Numbered from the stretch's first letter, positions 51,639 to 61,654 are shown. The stretch: 64,000 nt of DNA from Cupriavidus gilardii (GCF_008801915.1 NZ_VZOV01000021.1:17766-81765), one strand, 5' to 3'. The notes: generated by a model not told the origin, from the letters alone. Numbers and translations are program-made.

Positions 51639-52571
51639 TCAATTTTGTTGTACAGGCGTCGGGGCCGTGCCCTTGCGGGTCAACCACAGCACGCCGGCCA
51701 GGATCAGGCCGCCGCCGATGGCCTGCGCCATGCCGATCTGCTCGCCCAGCAGCAGCGCGGCCAGCAGCACCGTGACCACCGGCTCCAGCGTGGACAGCAT
51801 CGAGGCCTGCGCCGCGCCGAGGCGTTGCAGGCCGGCGAAGAAGGTCAGGATGGCCAGCACCGTCGACAGCAGCGCGATCGCCGCCAACGCCAGCCATCCG
51901 CCGGCATCGGCCGGAAACCGCGGCGCCATGCCGGCCGCGGTCCGTACCAGCGCGGCGCCGACATAGACGACGGCGGCCGCGACGCACACCACCGTGGTGG
52001 TCGCGACCGGATGCACGCCGGGCGTCAGCCGCGCGCCGACGATGATGTAGACCGAATAGATCAGCGCCGACGCCAGCCCAAGGCCGATTCCCAGCGCGCT
52101 GCCCTCCCCGCCGCCGACGGTCAGGCCCGCGCCGACCGAGCACAGCACCAGCGCGGTGACCGCCGCGCCGGTCAGCTTCTCCTTCAGGAACAGCGCCGCC
52201 ATCACGGTGACGAAGACCGGATACAGATACAGCAGCAGCGCGACCAGGCTGGCCTGCGCATGGTTCAGCGCGCTGAAGAAACAGAACGACTGGCCGACAT
52301 AGCCGATGCCGCCCATCGCCGCCAGCGCCAGCACCCGGGGCCACGGCGGCAGCGCGATCCGCTGCCAGCGCATCACGGCCGCCAGCGCGATCGCGGCGAG
52401 CACGAAGCGCACCGACAGCAGGCCATAGACGTCGGCGCCCGCGTCATAGGCAAGGCGGGCGAAGATCGCCATCGCGCCGAAGGCGCTGGCCGAGATGGCG
52501 ATCAGCAGCACGCCGGCGAGCTTGTCGCCGGCATGCCGCAGCAGGGTCGATGAGCGTGGGGTAGCGGTCAT
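51639..52571 (-). CDS. EamA/DMT-family transporter
   Basis: The 310-residue inner-membrane protein has about ten hydrophobic helices arranged as two EamA repeats (about 18-145 and 160-300). Both halves end in the typical VTVMAALFLKEKLTGAA / VTVLLAALLLGEQIGMAQ signature. It is probably a metabolite or drug exporter; the substrate cannot be predicted. Confidence 0.92.
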   Translation of the reverse strand: MTATPRSSTLLRHAGDKLAGVLLIAISASAFGAMAIFARLAYDAGADVYGLLSVRFVLAAIALAAVMRWQRIALPPWPRVLALAAMGGIGYVGQSFCFFSALNHAQASLVALLLYLYPVFVTVMAALFLKEKLTGAAVTALVLCSVGAGLTVGGGEGSALGIGLGLASALIYSVYIIVGARLTPGVHPVATTTVVCVAAAVVYVGAALVRTAAGMAPRFPADAGGWLALAAIALLSTVLAILTFFAGLQRLGAAQASMLSTLEPVVTVLLAALLLGEQIGMAQAIGGGLILAGVLWLTRKGTAPTPVQQN

Positions 52572-52611
52572 GGAGGGAGGGCCGGCGCGATGGCGAGGTC
52601 AACGATCCCGC

Positions 52612-52617
52612 ATTCTA
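52612..52617 (-). promoter_or_regulatory. -10 box TAGAAT of the EamA gene
   Basis: TAGAAT on the minus strand lies 40 bases before the ATG at 52571. It lies back-to-back with the DUF1841 promoter. Confidence 0.4.
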
Positions 52618-52694
52618 GTCGGCATGCGGCCCCTGCGGCACAGCGGCGCTCCCATCCATCGGAAGGGGCCGCGGCAAGCCCGCGGACCGTCGTT

Positions 52695-52700
52695 TACAAT
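52695..52700 (+). promoter_or_regulatory. -10 box TACAAT directly before the DUF1841 gene
   Basis: TACAAT ends 10 bases before the ATG at 52711, as for the gene at 26747. No ribosome-binding site lies between, so a leaderless or near-leaderless transcript is inferred. Confidence 0.5.
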
Positions 52701-52710
52701 CCGCCCCATC

Positions 52711-53142
52711 ATGTTCAATCCCTCCCGTGAAGAAGTCCGCCGGTTCTTTTGCGAAGCCTGGCGCAAGCAGGGTGCCAACGAAGTGCTGACGCCGCTCGAG
52801 GCGATCGCCGTCGACTGGATCCGCGCGCACCCCGAATACCACGATCAGCTGGCCGACGCGGAGGCGGCGATCGCCGAAGAATTCACGCCCGAGCGCGGGC
52901 AAACCAACCCCTTCCTGCATCTGGCCATGCATCTGTCGATTGCCGAGCAGGTGTCGGTCGACCAGCCGCGCGGCATCCGCCAGGCGTTCGAACAGCTGGC
53001 GCGCCGGCTCGATTCGCCGCACGAGGCGCATCACCAGATGATGGAATGCCTCGGCGAGATGCTGTGGCAGTCGCAGCGCAGCGGCCTGCCGCCCGACGGC
53101 GAGCACTACATCGCCTGCGTCCAGCGCCGCGCCCGCGGCTGA
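52711..53142 (+). CDS. DUF1841 family protein
   Basis: The 143-residue soluble, mostly helical protein starts MFNPSREEVRRFF and includes NPFLHLAMHLSIAEQVSVDQPRGI and the C-terminal ECLGEMLWQSQRSG, typical of DUF1841. Conserved His residues (HLAMHL, EAHHQMM) suggest metal binding, but no function is known. It is divergent from the EamA gene. Confidence 0.9.
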   Translation: MFNPSREEVRRFFCEAWRKQGANEVLTPLEAIAVDWIRAHPEYHDQLADAEAAIAEEFTPERGQTNPFLHLAMHLSIAEQVSVDQPRGIRQAFEQLARRLDSPHEAHHQMMECLGEMLWQSQRSGLPPDGEHYIACVQRRARG

Positions 53143-53278
53143 ACTTCCGCCTGCCCCCGGCCGGCCGGCCGGTACAAATGGTCACAGCCAGCCCGGCCGG
53201 CCCCGTGCTAGGCTTTGCCGCGTTGCCATTCTCGGCCGTGCCAGGCGTCCTATCCGGCACGGCACGCCACCATCTCCG

Positions 53279-54610
53279 ATGATGCCGTTGCTCCGAACCC
53301 CGTCCGCGGGGCGTCGTCCGCGCCTGCTCGCGCCTGCCGCCGCCGTTTCCGCCATCTCTATCGCCCTCGGCGTGCTGTACGCGCCGTCCGCCCGCGCCGC
53401 GATCGCGCTGCTGCAGCCGCCGCGCGTACTGGACGGCGCCCAGCCGCTGCGGCTGACGCTGCTGGTCACCGCCGACACGGCCAATCGCAGCTATCTGGTG
53501 CCCGATACGCTGGAAGTGGTCGCCTCGCCGGAAATGCTCGCGCCGGTGCGCATCTCGATGCGCCGGATCACGCCGGGCCCTGCCACGGTGCGCCTGCGCC
53601 GCGGCGAGAACCGCACGATTCAATACCAGGGCGAGATCCCGCCGACGCTGCGCGGCCAGATCCGGCTCGATCCAGTGGGCCTCGACGCCGCGCCGGTGCT
53701 GGTGACGCTGAACCAGTCGGGGGTCACGCCGCCGGCTACCGCGGCGGCGCCGGCCGCCTCTGCGGCACCGGCCACCGCCGCCGCCACGCCGGCCGCCGAA
53801 GGCGAACAGCACGCCGATGTCGCCGCGACGCCGGTCGAGCCGGTACTCCAGCCGAAGGGACCGGGCCAGCCAGTCTACGATCAGCCGATCCTGACCGGGG
53901 GCAGCCGCCTGACCTTCAACGATCCGATGTACTACGCGGTCGGCGCGCACGGCGGCGCCAATGCCAAGTTCCAGTTCAGCTTCAAGTACCGCATCTTCGA
54001 AGGCCGCGACCCGAACTCGCGCTACTGGCTGGACAACCTGTACCTGGGCTACACGCAGTTCTCGCTGTGGGATCTGTCGGAGGAGTCGAAGCCCTTCCAC
54101 GACACCAACTACCGGCCCAGCATCTTCTACTACCTGTCCGATACCGGCGTGCGCAATCGCTGGATCAGCCGGCTGTCGGTGGCGACCGGCCTCGAGCACG
54201 AGTCCAACGGCCGCGACGGCGACCAGTCGCGCAGCGTCAATACGCTGTTCCTGAAGCCGACCTTCCACTTCGGCGAGACGGACGACTGGCACTGGACCGT
54301 GACGCCCAAGCTCTACTACTACCTCGAGAAGAGCGACAACAGCGATATCGCGCGGTACCGCGGCTATATGGATCTGCGGGTCGCCTACGGCAAACCCGAT
54401 TCGTGGGAACTGGCGGCGACGGTGCGCAAGGGCACCCGCCAGTGGTACGGCAGCGTGGATGCGCAGTTCACCTACCCGATGGGCCGGCTGATACCGGGAA
54501 CGGCCGGCTATCTGATGGCCGGCTACTTCGTCGGCTACGGCGAGAGCCTGCTGGACTACAACCGCAAGACGCCCTGGCAGTTCCGCATCGGCTATTCGCT
54601 GAACCGCTGA
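53279..54610 (+). CDS. pldA: Outer-membrane phospholipase A1 with N-terminal accessory domain
   Basis: The 443-residue protein has a signal peptide (about 1-41, ending ARAA), a beta-rich N-terminal domain (about 42-150), an Ala/Pro/Thr linker (150-185) and a C-terminal 12-stranded OMPLA barrel. The catalytic HxSNG motif is His307-E-Ser309-N-G, and Asn321 completes the triad. The offsets (2 and 14) equal those of E. coli His142/Ser144/Asn156. The enzyme hydrolyses phospholipids in the outer leaflet, normally as a calcium-dependent dimer. The extra N-terminal domain is absent from enterobacterial PldA. Confidence 0.93.
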   Translation: MMPLLRTPSAGRRPRLLAPAAAVSAISIALGVLYAPSARAAIALLQPPRVLDGAQPLRLTLLVTADTANRSYLVPDTLEVVASPEMLAPVRISMRRITPGPATVRLRRGENRTIQYQGEIPPTLRGQIRLDPVGLDAAPVLVTLNQSGVTPPATAAAPAASAAPATAAATPAAEGEQHADVAATPVEPVLQPKGPGQPVYDQPILTGGSRLTFNDPMYYAVGAHGGANAKFQFSFKYRIFEGRDPNSRYWLDNLYLGYTQFSLWDLSEESKPFHDTNYRPSIFYYLSDTGVRNRWISRLSVATGLEHESNGRDGDQSRSVNTLFLKPTFHFGETDDWHWTVTPKLYYYLEKSDNSDIARYRGYMDLRVAYGKPDSWELAATVRKGTRQWYGSVDAQFTYPMGRLIPGTAGYLMAGYFVGYGESLLDYNRKTPWQFRIGYSLNR

Positions 54611-54612
54611 GT

Positions 54613-54641
54613 CGCCGCCGGACCGCGAAGCCGCGGCGGCG
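54613..54641. terminator. Hairpin between pldA and the thioredoxin-like gene
   Basis: CGCCGCCG (54613-54620) pairs with CGGCGGCG (54634-54641) between two convergent genes. It lacks a T-run. Confidence 0.35.
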
Positions 54642-54650
54642 GCCGGCCTG

Positions 54651-55067
54651 TCATCCGGCCAGCGGCTTGCCGCTCGCCTTCAGCCGCGCGTTGGCGACCG
54701 CCGCGGAGAACTGTCCGATGCCGTGCCAGCCGGTGGCGCGGCCCAGCTTCTTGCCGCGGTGGAAGAACATGAACACCGGGATGCCGTACAGCCCGAAGCG
54801 CCGTCCCAGCGCCGGATGGGTGTAGACGTCGGCATGCAGCCAGTGCAGATCGAGCGCGCGCAGCGGGTCCGGGTTGGCCAGCATGGCCTTCTTGGCCATC
54901 TCGCAGTTGTAGCAGTCCTCGCCCCAGAAGAACACGCAGACCAGGTCGTCGCCGGCCGCGGCGAGCGCGTCGTCGATGGTGTCATGATCGACCGCGCGCA
55001 TGCCGAAGGCCTCGAAGGCGCGGTGATCCGTGTGGGGCGCCGGCGCTGCGCCGAACGGGTAAGGCAT
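54651..55067 (-). CDS. Thioredoxin family protein with CYNC active site
   Basis: This 138-residue thioredoxin-fold protein has no signal peptide. The redox motif is Cys52-Tyr-Asn-Cys55 (WGEDCYNCEMAKK), not the WCGPC of TrxA, and GIPVF supplies the cis-proline. The start MPYPFG is supported by GGAG 8-11 bases upstream. It follows grpE on the same strand but is separated by a hairpin terminator. The substrate is unknown. Confidence 0.9.
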   Translation of the reverse strand: MPYPFGAAPAPHTDHRAFEAFGMRAVDHDTIDDALAAAGDDLVCVFFWGEDCYNCEMAKKAMLANPDPLRALDLHWLHADVYTHPALGRRFGLYGIPVFMFFHRGKKLGRATGWHGIGQFSAAVANARLKASGKPLAG

Positions 55068-55080
55068 CGCATTTCTCCAC

Positions 55081-55116
55081 AAACGAGAACGCCCGGTGCC
55101 GAAACGGCGCCGGGCG
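55081..55116 (-). terminator. Terminator downstream of grpE
   Basis: A 12-bp stem (55090-55101 with 55105-55116, one non-Watson-Crick pair) with loop AAA is followed on the minus strand by GTTCTCGTTT. It lies 40 bases after the grpE stop. Confidence 0.65.
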
Positions 55117-55156
55117 TGGCTGCGCATCGGTGGCAGGCCGGTCTGCCCGCCGACCC

Positions 55157-55759
55157 TTACTTCGGCGCAGCCACCGTCACCAATGCGGGCCGCAAGACGC
55201 GGTCCGCGATCAGATAGCCGCGCTGCAGCACGGCCACCACCGTGTTGGGTTCCTGATCCGACGGCACCATCGAAATCGCCTGGTGCCGATGCGGGTCGAA
55301 CTTCTCGCCGACCGGATTCAGCTCGACCATGCGGCCCTTCTCGAAGGCGCTGGCCAGCTGCTTGGCGGTCAGCTCGACGCCCTCGCGCAGCTTGGCGATA
55401 TCGCCCGATCCATCGGCCAGCGCGGCCTGCAGGCTGTCCATCACCGGCAACAGATGCTCGGCGAAGCTCTCGATGGCGAACTTGTGGGCCTTGGCCACGT
55501 CCTCCTGCGCGCGGCGCCGGATGTTCTCGGATTCGGCGACGGCGCGCAGATACAGATCGTAGTTCTCGCGTGCCTTGGCTTCCTGTTCCGCCAACTGTGC
55601 GGCCAACTGCGCCGCCGGCTGGTTCGCCACGTCATCCGCGGCGGCGGCAGGCTCGGCCGATTGGTTTGGCGTGGCCGATTGCGCGGCTTGCGCTTCGGCG
55701 GCCTGGTCGGCGGGCGAGGTCGGCGGCGTGTTGGATGGCGTTTGCTTCTGGTCTTCCAT
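55157..55759 (-). CDS. grpE: Nucleotide exchange factor GrpE
   Basis: This 200-residue co-chaperone of DnaK has an Ala/Gln/Pro-rich N-terminus (1-55), a long dimerisation helix (about 58-110, [24 protein letters not shown]) and the C-terminal beta-wing signature [39 protein letters not shown]. dnaK and dnaJ are not in the window. The start MEDQKQTP is chosen over an upstream in-frame codon. Confidence 0.95.
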   Translation of the reverse strand: MEDQKQTPSNTPPTSPADQAAEAQAAQSATPNQSAEPAAAADDVANQPAAQLAAQLAEQEAKARENYDLYLRAVAESENIRRRAQEDVAKAHKFAIESFAEHLLPVMDSLQAALADGSGDIAKLREGVELTAKQLASAFEKGRMVELNPVGEKFDPHRHQAISMVPSDQEPNTVVAVLQRGYLIADRVLRPALVTVAAPK

Positions 55760-55833
55760 GTCGATCCGTTTCAGAACAAGTTGCGGCCGCACATGGCGGT
55801 CCGCCTGGGGTCAATCGGAATTCAGCTGGCAAC

Positions 55834-55859
55834 TGGTGGCGCCAAGCCGATATTTCAAG
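55834..55859 (-). promoter_or_regulatory. Possible sigma32 promoter of grpE
   Basis: On the minus strand CTTGAA (54-59 of the 55800s) is followed after 14 bases by CCACCA, a partial match to the CTTGAA-N13/14-CCCCAT heat-shock promoter. It lies about 75 bases upstream of grpE. The -10 element is weak. Confidence 0.35.
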
Positions 55860-56022
55860 AGCGGATGGACATCTGCAACGAAACATCAGCTTACAAACTT
55901 AAACCAGTGCTGCGAGAAGTGAAATTGCTTTGCTGCAGTGCAGCTTCTAAGATAAATCCAAAAAAACGACAAAACTGCCGGGGTGCCGTCTCCTATTGCA
56001 GTCTTCCTGCGGGGGCAAGGCC

Positions 56023-56208
56023 ATGCGCAAGCTGCCGAAACCGTCCAACAAGACGCCGAAGTTCTCCGTGTTCACGTTGCTGGTGCTGCTTTCGCTGGTG
56101 GCGCTGACCGTCTTCATCTGGCTCTCGGACGGACTGGCCCCGCGCGACAGCGTCGCCGGCGGCGCCGATCCGGCGCTGCGCCAATACATCATCCAGTACT
56201 CGCGCTGA
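56023..56208 (+). CDS. Small single-pass membrane protein
   Basis: The 61-residue protein begins with a basic N-terminus (MRKLPKPSNKTPK), then one hydrophobic helix (about 14-36, FSVFTLLVLLSLVALTVFIWL) and a short periplasmic tail ending in IIQYSR. I recognise no family. It lies between divergent grpE and convergent hslR, 13 bp from the hslR stop. Its coding status rests on composition and the plausible membrane-protein architecture. Confidence 0.6.
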   Translation: MRKLPKPSNKTPKFSVFTLLVLLSLVALTVFIWLSDGLAPRDSVAGGADPALRQYIIQYSR

Positions 56209-56221
56209 ACGTTTCAGCGGC

Positions 56222-56617
56222 TTACCCTTTGAAATCGTCGATGCGGCGGCGATCCCGCTTGGTCGGTCGTCCCTGTAGTTGCGACGCTGGCTCCACATGG
56301 AGACGCCGCCGCTCGGCTTCGGCGGCACGTCGCGTGCGGCTCTCCTCGGTTTCCTCATAGAGCGTCCGGGCCACGGACGCCGGCCCGCGCGCCGGGGCGA
56401 TGCCCTTGACCACCAGCTCCCAGCGCTGCTGATGGGCGTCGATGCGCACCGTGTCGCCCGGCTTGACCTCGCGCGAATTCTTGCATGGCTGCCCGTTGAC
56501 CTCTACGCGGCCGCGTTCGACGGCCTCCGCCGCCAGCGAGCGGGTCTTGAAAAAGCGCGCGCACCACAGCCACTTGTCGATCCGCTGCCGCGCATCGTCT
56601 TCATACGACGGATTCAT
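56222..56617 (-). CDS. hslR: S4-domain RNA-binding protein Hsp15
   Basis: The 131-residue heat-shock protein binds stalled 50S subunits carrying nascent chains. An S4 RNA-binding domain (about 10-60, [31 protein letters not shown]) is followed by a highly basic C-terminal helix ([14 protein letters not shown]...). Its ATG overlaps the hemH stop (ATGA), indicating translational coupling. Confidence 0.93.
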   Translation of the reverse strand: MNPSYEDDARQRIDKWLWCARFFKTRSLAAEAVERGRVEVNGQPCKNSREVKPGDTVRIDAHQQRWELVVKGIAPARGPASVARTLYEETEESRTRRAAEAERRRLHVEPASQLQGRPTKRDRRRIDDFKG

Positions 56618-57729
56618 GCCGCGGCCCCCCTTGCCTGCGCCAGCGCGCGCCTCGCTTCCAGTTCGTGCGCATGCGGCAGTCGCAACGGCCAGCCCTGCAT
56701 ATGCTGCAGCGCGATCTCCGACAGCGCGGTGATCCAGAACGGCGCGTCGTTCAGGCACGGAATGAAGTGGAATTCCTTGCCGCCGGCGACCTTGAATTCG
56801 GACTGCCCTTCCATCGCGATCTCTTCCAGCGTCTCGATGCAGTCGGCCGGAAAGCCCGGGCAGAACACGTCGACCCGCGCGGTGCCGACCTTGCCCAGCT
56901 CGGTCAGCGTCGGTGCCGTATAGGGCTGCAGCCACTCGGCCTTGCCGAAGCGCGACTGGAACGTGACCTGATACTGGCCAGGCTGCAGGCCCAGCGCCTC
57001 GCCCAGCATGCGGCCGGTCTTCAGGCATTCGCAGTGATATGGGTCGCCCAGCTCCAGCGTGCGCCGCGGCACGCCGTGGAACGACAGGATCAGCCGGTCG
57101 CCGCGCGCGAAATCGGGCGCCCCATGCTGGGCCCAGTAGGCGCCGACCTGCTGATGCAGCGCCCCCAGATAGGCCGGGTGATCGTGGAAATGTTTGACCA
57201 GGCGCAACTCGGGCTGATTGCGCCATTCGCCCAGCACGCGGAACAGTTCGTCGAAGGCGGTCGCGGTGGTGGTGCCGGAATACTGGGGATACATCGGCAG
57301 CGCCAGGATGCGCTCGCAGCCCTGGCGCCGCAGCGCCTCCATCACCGACGGGATCGACGGGTTGCCGTAGCGCATCGCGCAGGCGACCGTCACGTCGTGG
57401 CCCTGCTGCGCCAGCAGCTGCTGCAGCGCATGCGCCTGCCGCTCGGTATGCACCAGCAGCGGCGATCCGGTCCGGTGCGCCTCGCGCAGCCAGATCGATT
57501 CGTACTTCAGCGCCGACGCGCGCGAGCGCAGCGGCAGGATCAGCCCGTACAGCACCGGCAACCAGGCGGCGCGCGGAATCTCCACCACGCGCGGATCGGA
57601 CAGGAACTGCTTCAGGTAGCGTCCGACCGCCTTCGGGGTCGGCTCGTCCGGCGTGCCCAGATTGATCAGCAGGATCGCCGTGCGGGGCGCCTGCCCATGC
57701 CGGTAGGCAGGTTCTGCGGTAAATGTCAT
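56614..57729 (-). CDS. hemH: Ferrochelatase
   Basis: The 371-residue enzyme inserts Fe2+ into protoporphyrin IX. The N-terminal [31 protein letters not shown], the active-site His in LSFHGVP and the catalytic Glu in [12 protein letters not shown] are present. It follows hrcA by 64 bp and is coupled to hslR. Confidence 0.97.
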   Translation of the reverse strand: MTFTAEPAYRHGQAPRTAILLINLGTPDEPTPKAVGRYLKQFLSDPRVVEIPRAAWLPVLYGLILPLRSRASALKYESIWLREAHRTGSPLLVHTERQAHALQQLLAQQGHDVTVACAMRYGNPSIPSVMEALRRQGCERILALPMYPQYSGTTTATAFDELFRVLGEWRNQPELRLVKHFHDHPAYLGALHQQVGAYWAQHGAPDFARGDRLILSFHGVPRRTLELGDPYHCECLKTGRMLGEALGLQPGQYQVTFQSRFGKAEWLQPYTAPTLTELGKVGTARVDVFCPGFPADCIETLEEIAMEGQSEFKVAGGKEFHFIPCLNDAPFWITALSEIALQHMQGWPLRLPHAHELEARRALAQARGAAA

Positions 57730-57793
57730 AGGGATTCCGGTATCGCTGGGGCGCGAAGGCCGCCCTGCGCGTGGCGGCCCGCCCTGGCCGCCA

Positions 57794-58831
57794 TCAGTTC
57801 TGGCTGCTCAGCGCGCTCGACAGCAGCCGCGCCGTGATATCGACGATCGGGATCACCCGGTCATAGGCCATCCGCGTCGGGCCGATCACGCCCAGCGTGC
57901 CGACGATCTGGCCATCGACCTCGTACGGCGCGGTGATCACCGCCATGTCCTCGAGCGGCACCAGCCGGCTCTCGCCGCCGATGAAGATCTGCACGCCCTC
58001 GGCGTGGCTCGACACATCGAGCAGCTGCAGCAGGCTGGTCTTGTGCTCGAACACGTCGAACAGCCGGCGCAGCTTGTCCATGCTCGAGGCCAGGTCCTCG
58101 ACCTCGAGCAGCTTGCGTTCGCCCGAGATATAGACCTGCTCGTCCTCGTCGGCCATCGCGCTGCTGCCGGCCTCGACCGCGGCCTGCATCAGTTCCGACA
58201 TGTCGATGCGCAGCGCCTTCAGTTCGTCGCGCAGCCGCTCGCGCACGGTGTCGAAGCGCATGCCGGCGTAATGGGTGTTGATGAAATTGGCGGCCTCGAC
58301 CAGCTGCGACGCGCTGTAGGGCAGCTCGGTCTGGATGATGCGGTTCTGCACGTCCCCTTCGGGCGTCACGATGATCAACAGGATGCGCTTGTCGGACAGC
58401 CGCATGAACTCGATCTGCCGGAACGCCTGCGCGCGGCGGGGGGTCATCACCACGCCGGCGAATTGCGACAGGTTCGACAGCGTGCGCGCGGCCGTCGTGA
58501 TCATCCGCTGCGGGCTCTGCTCCTGCGCACCGAGTTCGCCCTGGATCAGCCCGGCCAGCTTGGTGCGGTCGAACTGGGTATCGAGCGGCTGGGCCGTCAG
58601 CATGGTATCGACGAACAACCGGTAGCCGCGCGGGGTCGGGATGCGCCCCGCCGACGTGTGCGGGCTGGCGATGAAGCCCATCTCCTCCAGGTCCGACATC
58701 ACGTTGCGGATGGTCGCCGGCGACAGGTCCAGTCCCGAGTACTTCGACAGCGTACGCGAGCCGACCGGCTGCCCTTCGGCGATGTAGCGCTCGATCAGGG
58801 TCTTGAGAAGGGTTTTCGCTCGTTCGTCCAT
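57794..58831 (-). CDS. hrcA: Heat-inducible transcription repressor HrcA
   Basis: The 345-residue repressor of CIRCE-controlled chaperone genes has an N-terminal winged helix (about 5-70, [28 protein letters not shown]) and a GAF-like domain (about 105-310). I found no CIRCE inverted repeat inside this window, so its targets (usually groESL) lie elsewhere. It heads hrcA-hemH-hslR and is divergent from nadK. Confidence 0.96.
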   Translation of the reverse strand: MDERAKTLLKTLIERYIAEGQPVGSRTLSKYSGLDLSPATIRNVMSDLEEMGFIASPHTSAGRIPTPRGYRLFVDTMLTAQPLDTQFDRTKLAGLIQGELGAQEQSPQRMITTAARTLSNLSQFAGVVMTPRRAQAFRQIEFMRLSDKRILLIIVTPEGDVQNRIIQTELPYSASQLVEAANFINTHYAGMRFDTVRERLRDELKALRIDMSELMQAAVEAGSSAMADEDEQVYISGERKLLEVEDLASSMDKLRRLFDVFEHKTSLLQLLDVSSHAEGVQIFIGGESRLVPLEDMAVITAPYEVDGQIVGTLGVIGPTRMAYDRVIPIVDITARLLSSALSSQN

Positions 58832-58897
58832 GGTGTCCCGATTTTACGCAAGTTTTGCGCGGTGGGGCTCGCTCTGGCACTCGTCCCCCGGGCCGTG

Positions 58898-58927
58898 CTG
58901 ACAATGGTCATGGCGGTATGGTCTAAT
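58898..58927 (+). promoter_or_regulatory. nadK promoter
   Basis: CTGACA (58898-58903) and TCTAAT (58922-58927) are separated by 18 bp. The -10 ends 6 bases before the nadK ATG at 58934, so the predicted transcription start coincides with the start codon: a leaderless mRNA is inferred. Confidence 0.5.
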
Positions 58928-58933
58928 CCGGGC

Positions 58934-59851
58934 ATGTCTGCACACCCCAAGTCCGGCGCCGCGCACGCGCCCTTTCGCACGGTCGCCCTGGTCGGCAGGT
59001 ATTCGACCGCGGGCATCGAAGGTCCGCTCGAGGAGCTGGCGGCCTGCATCCTGCGCAATGGCCAGGACGTGGTGTTCGAACGCGAGACCGCGCTTGCCAC
59101 CGGCCTGACGGACTACCCCGCGCTGTCCGCCGAAGAGATCGGCCGCGAGGCCGACGTCGCCGTGGTGCTGGGCGGCGACGGCACGCTGCTCGGCATCGCC
59201 CGCCAGCTGGCCGGCTTCTCGGTGCCGCTGATCGGGGTCAACCATGGCCGCCTCGGCTTCATGACGGACATCCCGCTGGAGGATGTGCAATCGGTGCTGC
59301 CGGCCATGCTCAGCGGCCACTACGAGCCCGAGAACCGCATGCTGCTCGAATCGCGCGTGATCCGCGACGACGGCGTGATCTTCTCCGCGCTGGCCCTGAA
59401 CGACGTGGTGGTCAATCGTTCGGGCATCTCCGGCATGGTTGAGCTGGCGGTCTCGGTGGACGGCTACTTCATGTACAACCAGCGTTCCGACGGCCTGATC
59501 GTGTCGACGCCGACCGGATCGACGGCGTATGCGCTGTCGGCCGGCGGGCCGATCCTGCATCCGACGCTGTCGGGACTGGTGCTGGTGCCGATCGCCCCGC
59601 ATGCGCTGTCGAACCGCCCGATCGTGCTGCCGCACGATGCCGAGGTGTCGATCGAGGTGGCCACCGCGCGCGATGCCAGCGTCAATTTCGACATGCAGTC
59701 GCTGACCTCGCTGCTGCCCGGCGACCGCATCGTGGTGCGCCGCTCGGCCAAGACCATCAACCTGCTGCACCCGGTCGGCTACAACTACTACGCGACGCTG
59801 CGCAAGAAGCTGCACTGGCACGAGTACCCGACCGAAGACAACCGGCTCTGA
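58934..59851 (+). CDS. nadK: NAD kinase
   Basis: The 305-residue enzyme phosphorylates NAD+ to NADP+. The GGDGT motif is at residues 80-84. [23 protein letters not shown] is the conserved NAD-binding segment, and [14 protein letters not shown] follows. No Shine-Dalgarno is visible, consistent with the very close -10 box. It is followed by recN, 84 bp downstream. Confidence 0.97.
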   Translation: MSAHPKSGAAHAPFRTVALVGRYSTAGIEGPLEELAACILRNGQDVVFERETALATGLTDYPALSAEEIGREADVAVVLGGDGTLLGIARQLAGFSVPLIGVNHGRLGFMTDIPLEDVQSVLPAMLSGHYEPENRMLLESRVIRDDGVIFSALALNDVVVNRSGISGMVELAVSVDGYFMYNQRSDGLIVSTPTGSTAYALSAGGPILHPTLSGLVLVPIAPHALSNRPIVLPHDAEVSIEVATARDASVNFDMQSLTSLLPGDRIVVRRSAKTINLLHPVGYNYYATLRKKLHWHEYPTEDNRL

Positions 59852-59935
59852 GCGCAAGCGTCCCGCATCGTCAGCCTCGCCGCCTCAGCCGGTCCCGATC
59901 CCTCACCAAGTCACCGCCGCCCTCCGTCTCCCAAG

Positions 59936-61654
59936 ATGCTGCGCAGCCTGTCCATCCGCGATTTCGTCATTGTCGATACGCTCGACCTCGACTTTTCCGC
60001 CGGCTTTACCGTGTTCACCGGCGAGACCGGTGCCGGCAAGTCGATCCTGATCGATGCGCTGGCGCTGGTGCTGGGCGAGCGCGCCGATGCCGGCGTGGTG
60101 CGCGAGGGCGCCGCGCGCGCCAGCGTCAGCGCCACCTTCTCCACGCACCCCGCGCTGGACGCCTGGCTCAACGAGCAGGCGCTGGCCGAGGACGACGGCA
60201 ACGTGCTGCTGCGCCGGGTCGTCGACGCCAACGGCCGCAGCAAGGCCTTCATCAACGGCAACGCCGCCACGCTGGCGCAGCTGCGCGAGGTCGGCGACCA
60301 GCTGGTCGACATTCACGGACAGCACGCGCACCAGCTGCTGCTGCGGCCGGACGCGCAGCGGCTGCTGCTCGATGCGCATGCCGGCCTGACCGCGCAGTCG
60401 GCCGCGGTCGCCGAAGCCTGGCGCACCTGGCGTGCCTGTGTGCGCCAGCGCGAAGCGGTCGAACAGCAGTCGCGCGAGATGCAGCTTGAACGCGAGCGGC
60501 TCGAATGGCAGGTCGGCGAGCTCGACAAGCTGGCGCCGCAGCCCGATGAATGGGAGGCGATCCAGGCCGAGCACAAGCGGCTGTCGCATGCGGCCAATCT
60601 GCTCGAGGGCGGCCGCGCCGCGCTCGACGCGCTGTCCGAGTCCGACGGCGCGGTGCTGTCCGCGCTCAATGCGATGGTCCATCGGCTGCGCCAGCTCGCC
60701 GAGGTCGACCCCGCGCTGGGCGATGTGGTGACCGCGCTCGAAGCGGCCGAGGTGCAGGCCGAGGAAGCGGCCCACTCGCTGACCCGCTACGTCGACCGGC
60801 TCGAGCTCGATCCCGAACGGCTGCAGGTGGTCGAGGAGCGGATGCAGGCGCTGCACACCGCGGCGCGCAAGTTCCGCGTGCCGCCCGAACAATTGCCGGA
60901 AGAATTGCTGGCGCGCCGCCAGCAGCTGGACGATCTGCAGGCCGCGCAGGACCTGAACAAGATCACCGCGCGCGAGGCCGCGGCCCGCGCCGCCTATCTG
61001 ACCATTGCGCGCCATCTGAGCGAGAGCCGGCGCGAGGCCGCCGAGCGGCTTTCGGCGGCCGTCACCGAGGCGATGCAGGGCCTGTCGATGGCCGGCGGCA
61101 GCTTCACCGTGGCGCTGCACTCGCTCGACGAAGGCGCCAGCCACGGGCTCGAGCAGGTCGAGTTCCTGGTCGCGGGCCATGCGGGGGTCAGCCCCCGGCC
61201 GCTGGCCAAGGTCGCATCAGGCGGCGAACTGGCGCGGATCAGCCTGGCGATCTCGGTGATCACCAGCGAGGCCGCGCCGACGCCGACGCTGATCTTCGAC
61301 GAGGTCGACACCGGCATCGGCGGCGCGGTCGCCGAGGTCGTCGGCCGCCGGCTGCAGGAACTGGGCCGCGCCCGCCAGGTACTGTGCGTGACCCACCTGC
61401 CCCAGGTCGCCGCGCAGGCCGGCACCCATCTGCTGGTCAGCAAGGAGACCGTCGGCGATGGCGGCGAGGCCGTGACGCGCTCGCAGATCCGCGTGCTCGA
61501 CGCCGCCGGCCGCGTGGTCGAGACCGCGCGCATGCTGGGCGGCGCGACGGTGACCGCCACCACGCTGCAACATGCGGAAGAGATGCTGGCGCAGGGCGCG
61601 CGCGGCGCGCCGGCGGCCAAGGAAGGCCGCCGCACGCGCCGTGCGGCGAGCTGA
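59936..61654 (+). CDS. recN: DNA repair protein RecN
   Basis: The 572-residue SMC-like ATPase acts in double-strand-break repair. N-terminal Walker A GETGAGKS (29-36) precedes two coiled-coil arms (about 155-240 and 280-370). The C-terminal ABC signature KVASGGELARISLAI, Walker B TLIFDEVDTGIGG and LCVTHLPQVAAQAG complete the head. The nadK-recN order is common. No LexA box is obvious in the 84-bp gap. Confidence 0.97.
   Translation: MLRSLSIRDFVIVDTLDLDFSAGFTVFTGETGAGKSILIDALALVLGERADAGVVREGAARASVSATFSTHPALDAWLNEQALAEDDGNVLLRRVVDANGRSKAFINGNAATLAQLREVGDQLVDIHGQHAHQLLLRPDAQRLLLDAHAGLTAQSAAVAEAWRTWRACVRQREAVEQQSREMQLERERLEWQVGELDKLAPQPDEWEAIQAEHKRLSHAANLLEGGRAALDALSESDGAVLSALNAMVHRLRQLAEVDPALGDVVTALEAAEVQAEEAAHSLTRYVDRLELDPERLQVVEERMQALHTAARKFRVPPEQLPEELLARRQQLDDLQAAQDLNKITAREAAARAAYLTIARHLSESRREAAERLSAAVTEAMQGLSMAGGSFTVALHSLDEGASHGLEQVEFLVAGHAGVSPRPLAKVASGGELARISLAISVITSEAAPTPTLIFDEVDTGIGGAVAEVVGRRLQELGRARQVLCVTHLPQVAAQAGTHLLVSKETVGDGGEAVTRSQIRVLDAAGRVVETARMLGGATVTATTLQHAEEMLAQGARGAPAAKEGRRTRRAAS

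Noticed and set aside
55760..58933. CIRCE element (TTAGCACTC-N9-GAGTGCTAA) near hrcA or grpE
   Set aside because: I looked for the inverted repeat upstream of both genes and saw none; only a weak sigma32-like promoter precedes grpE.
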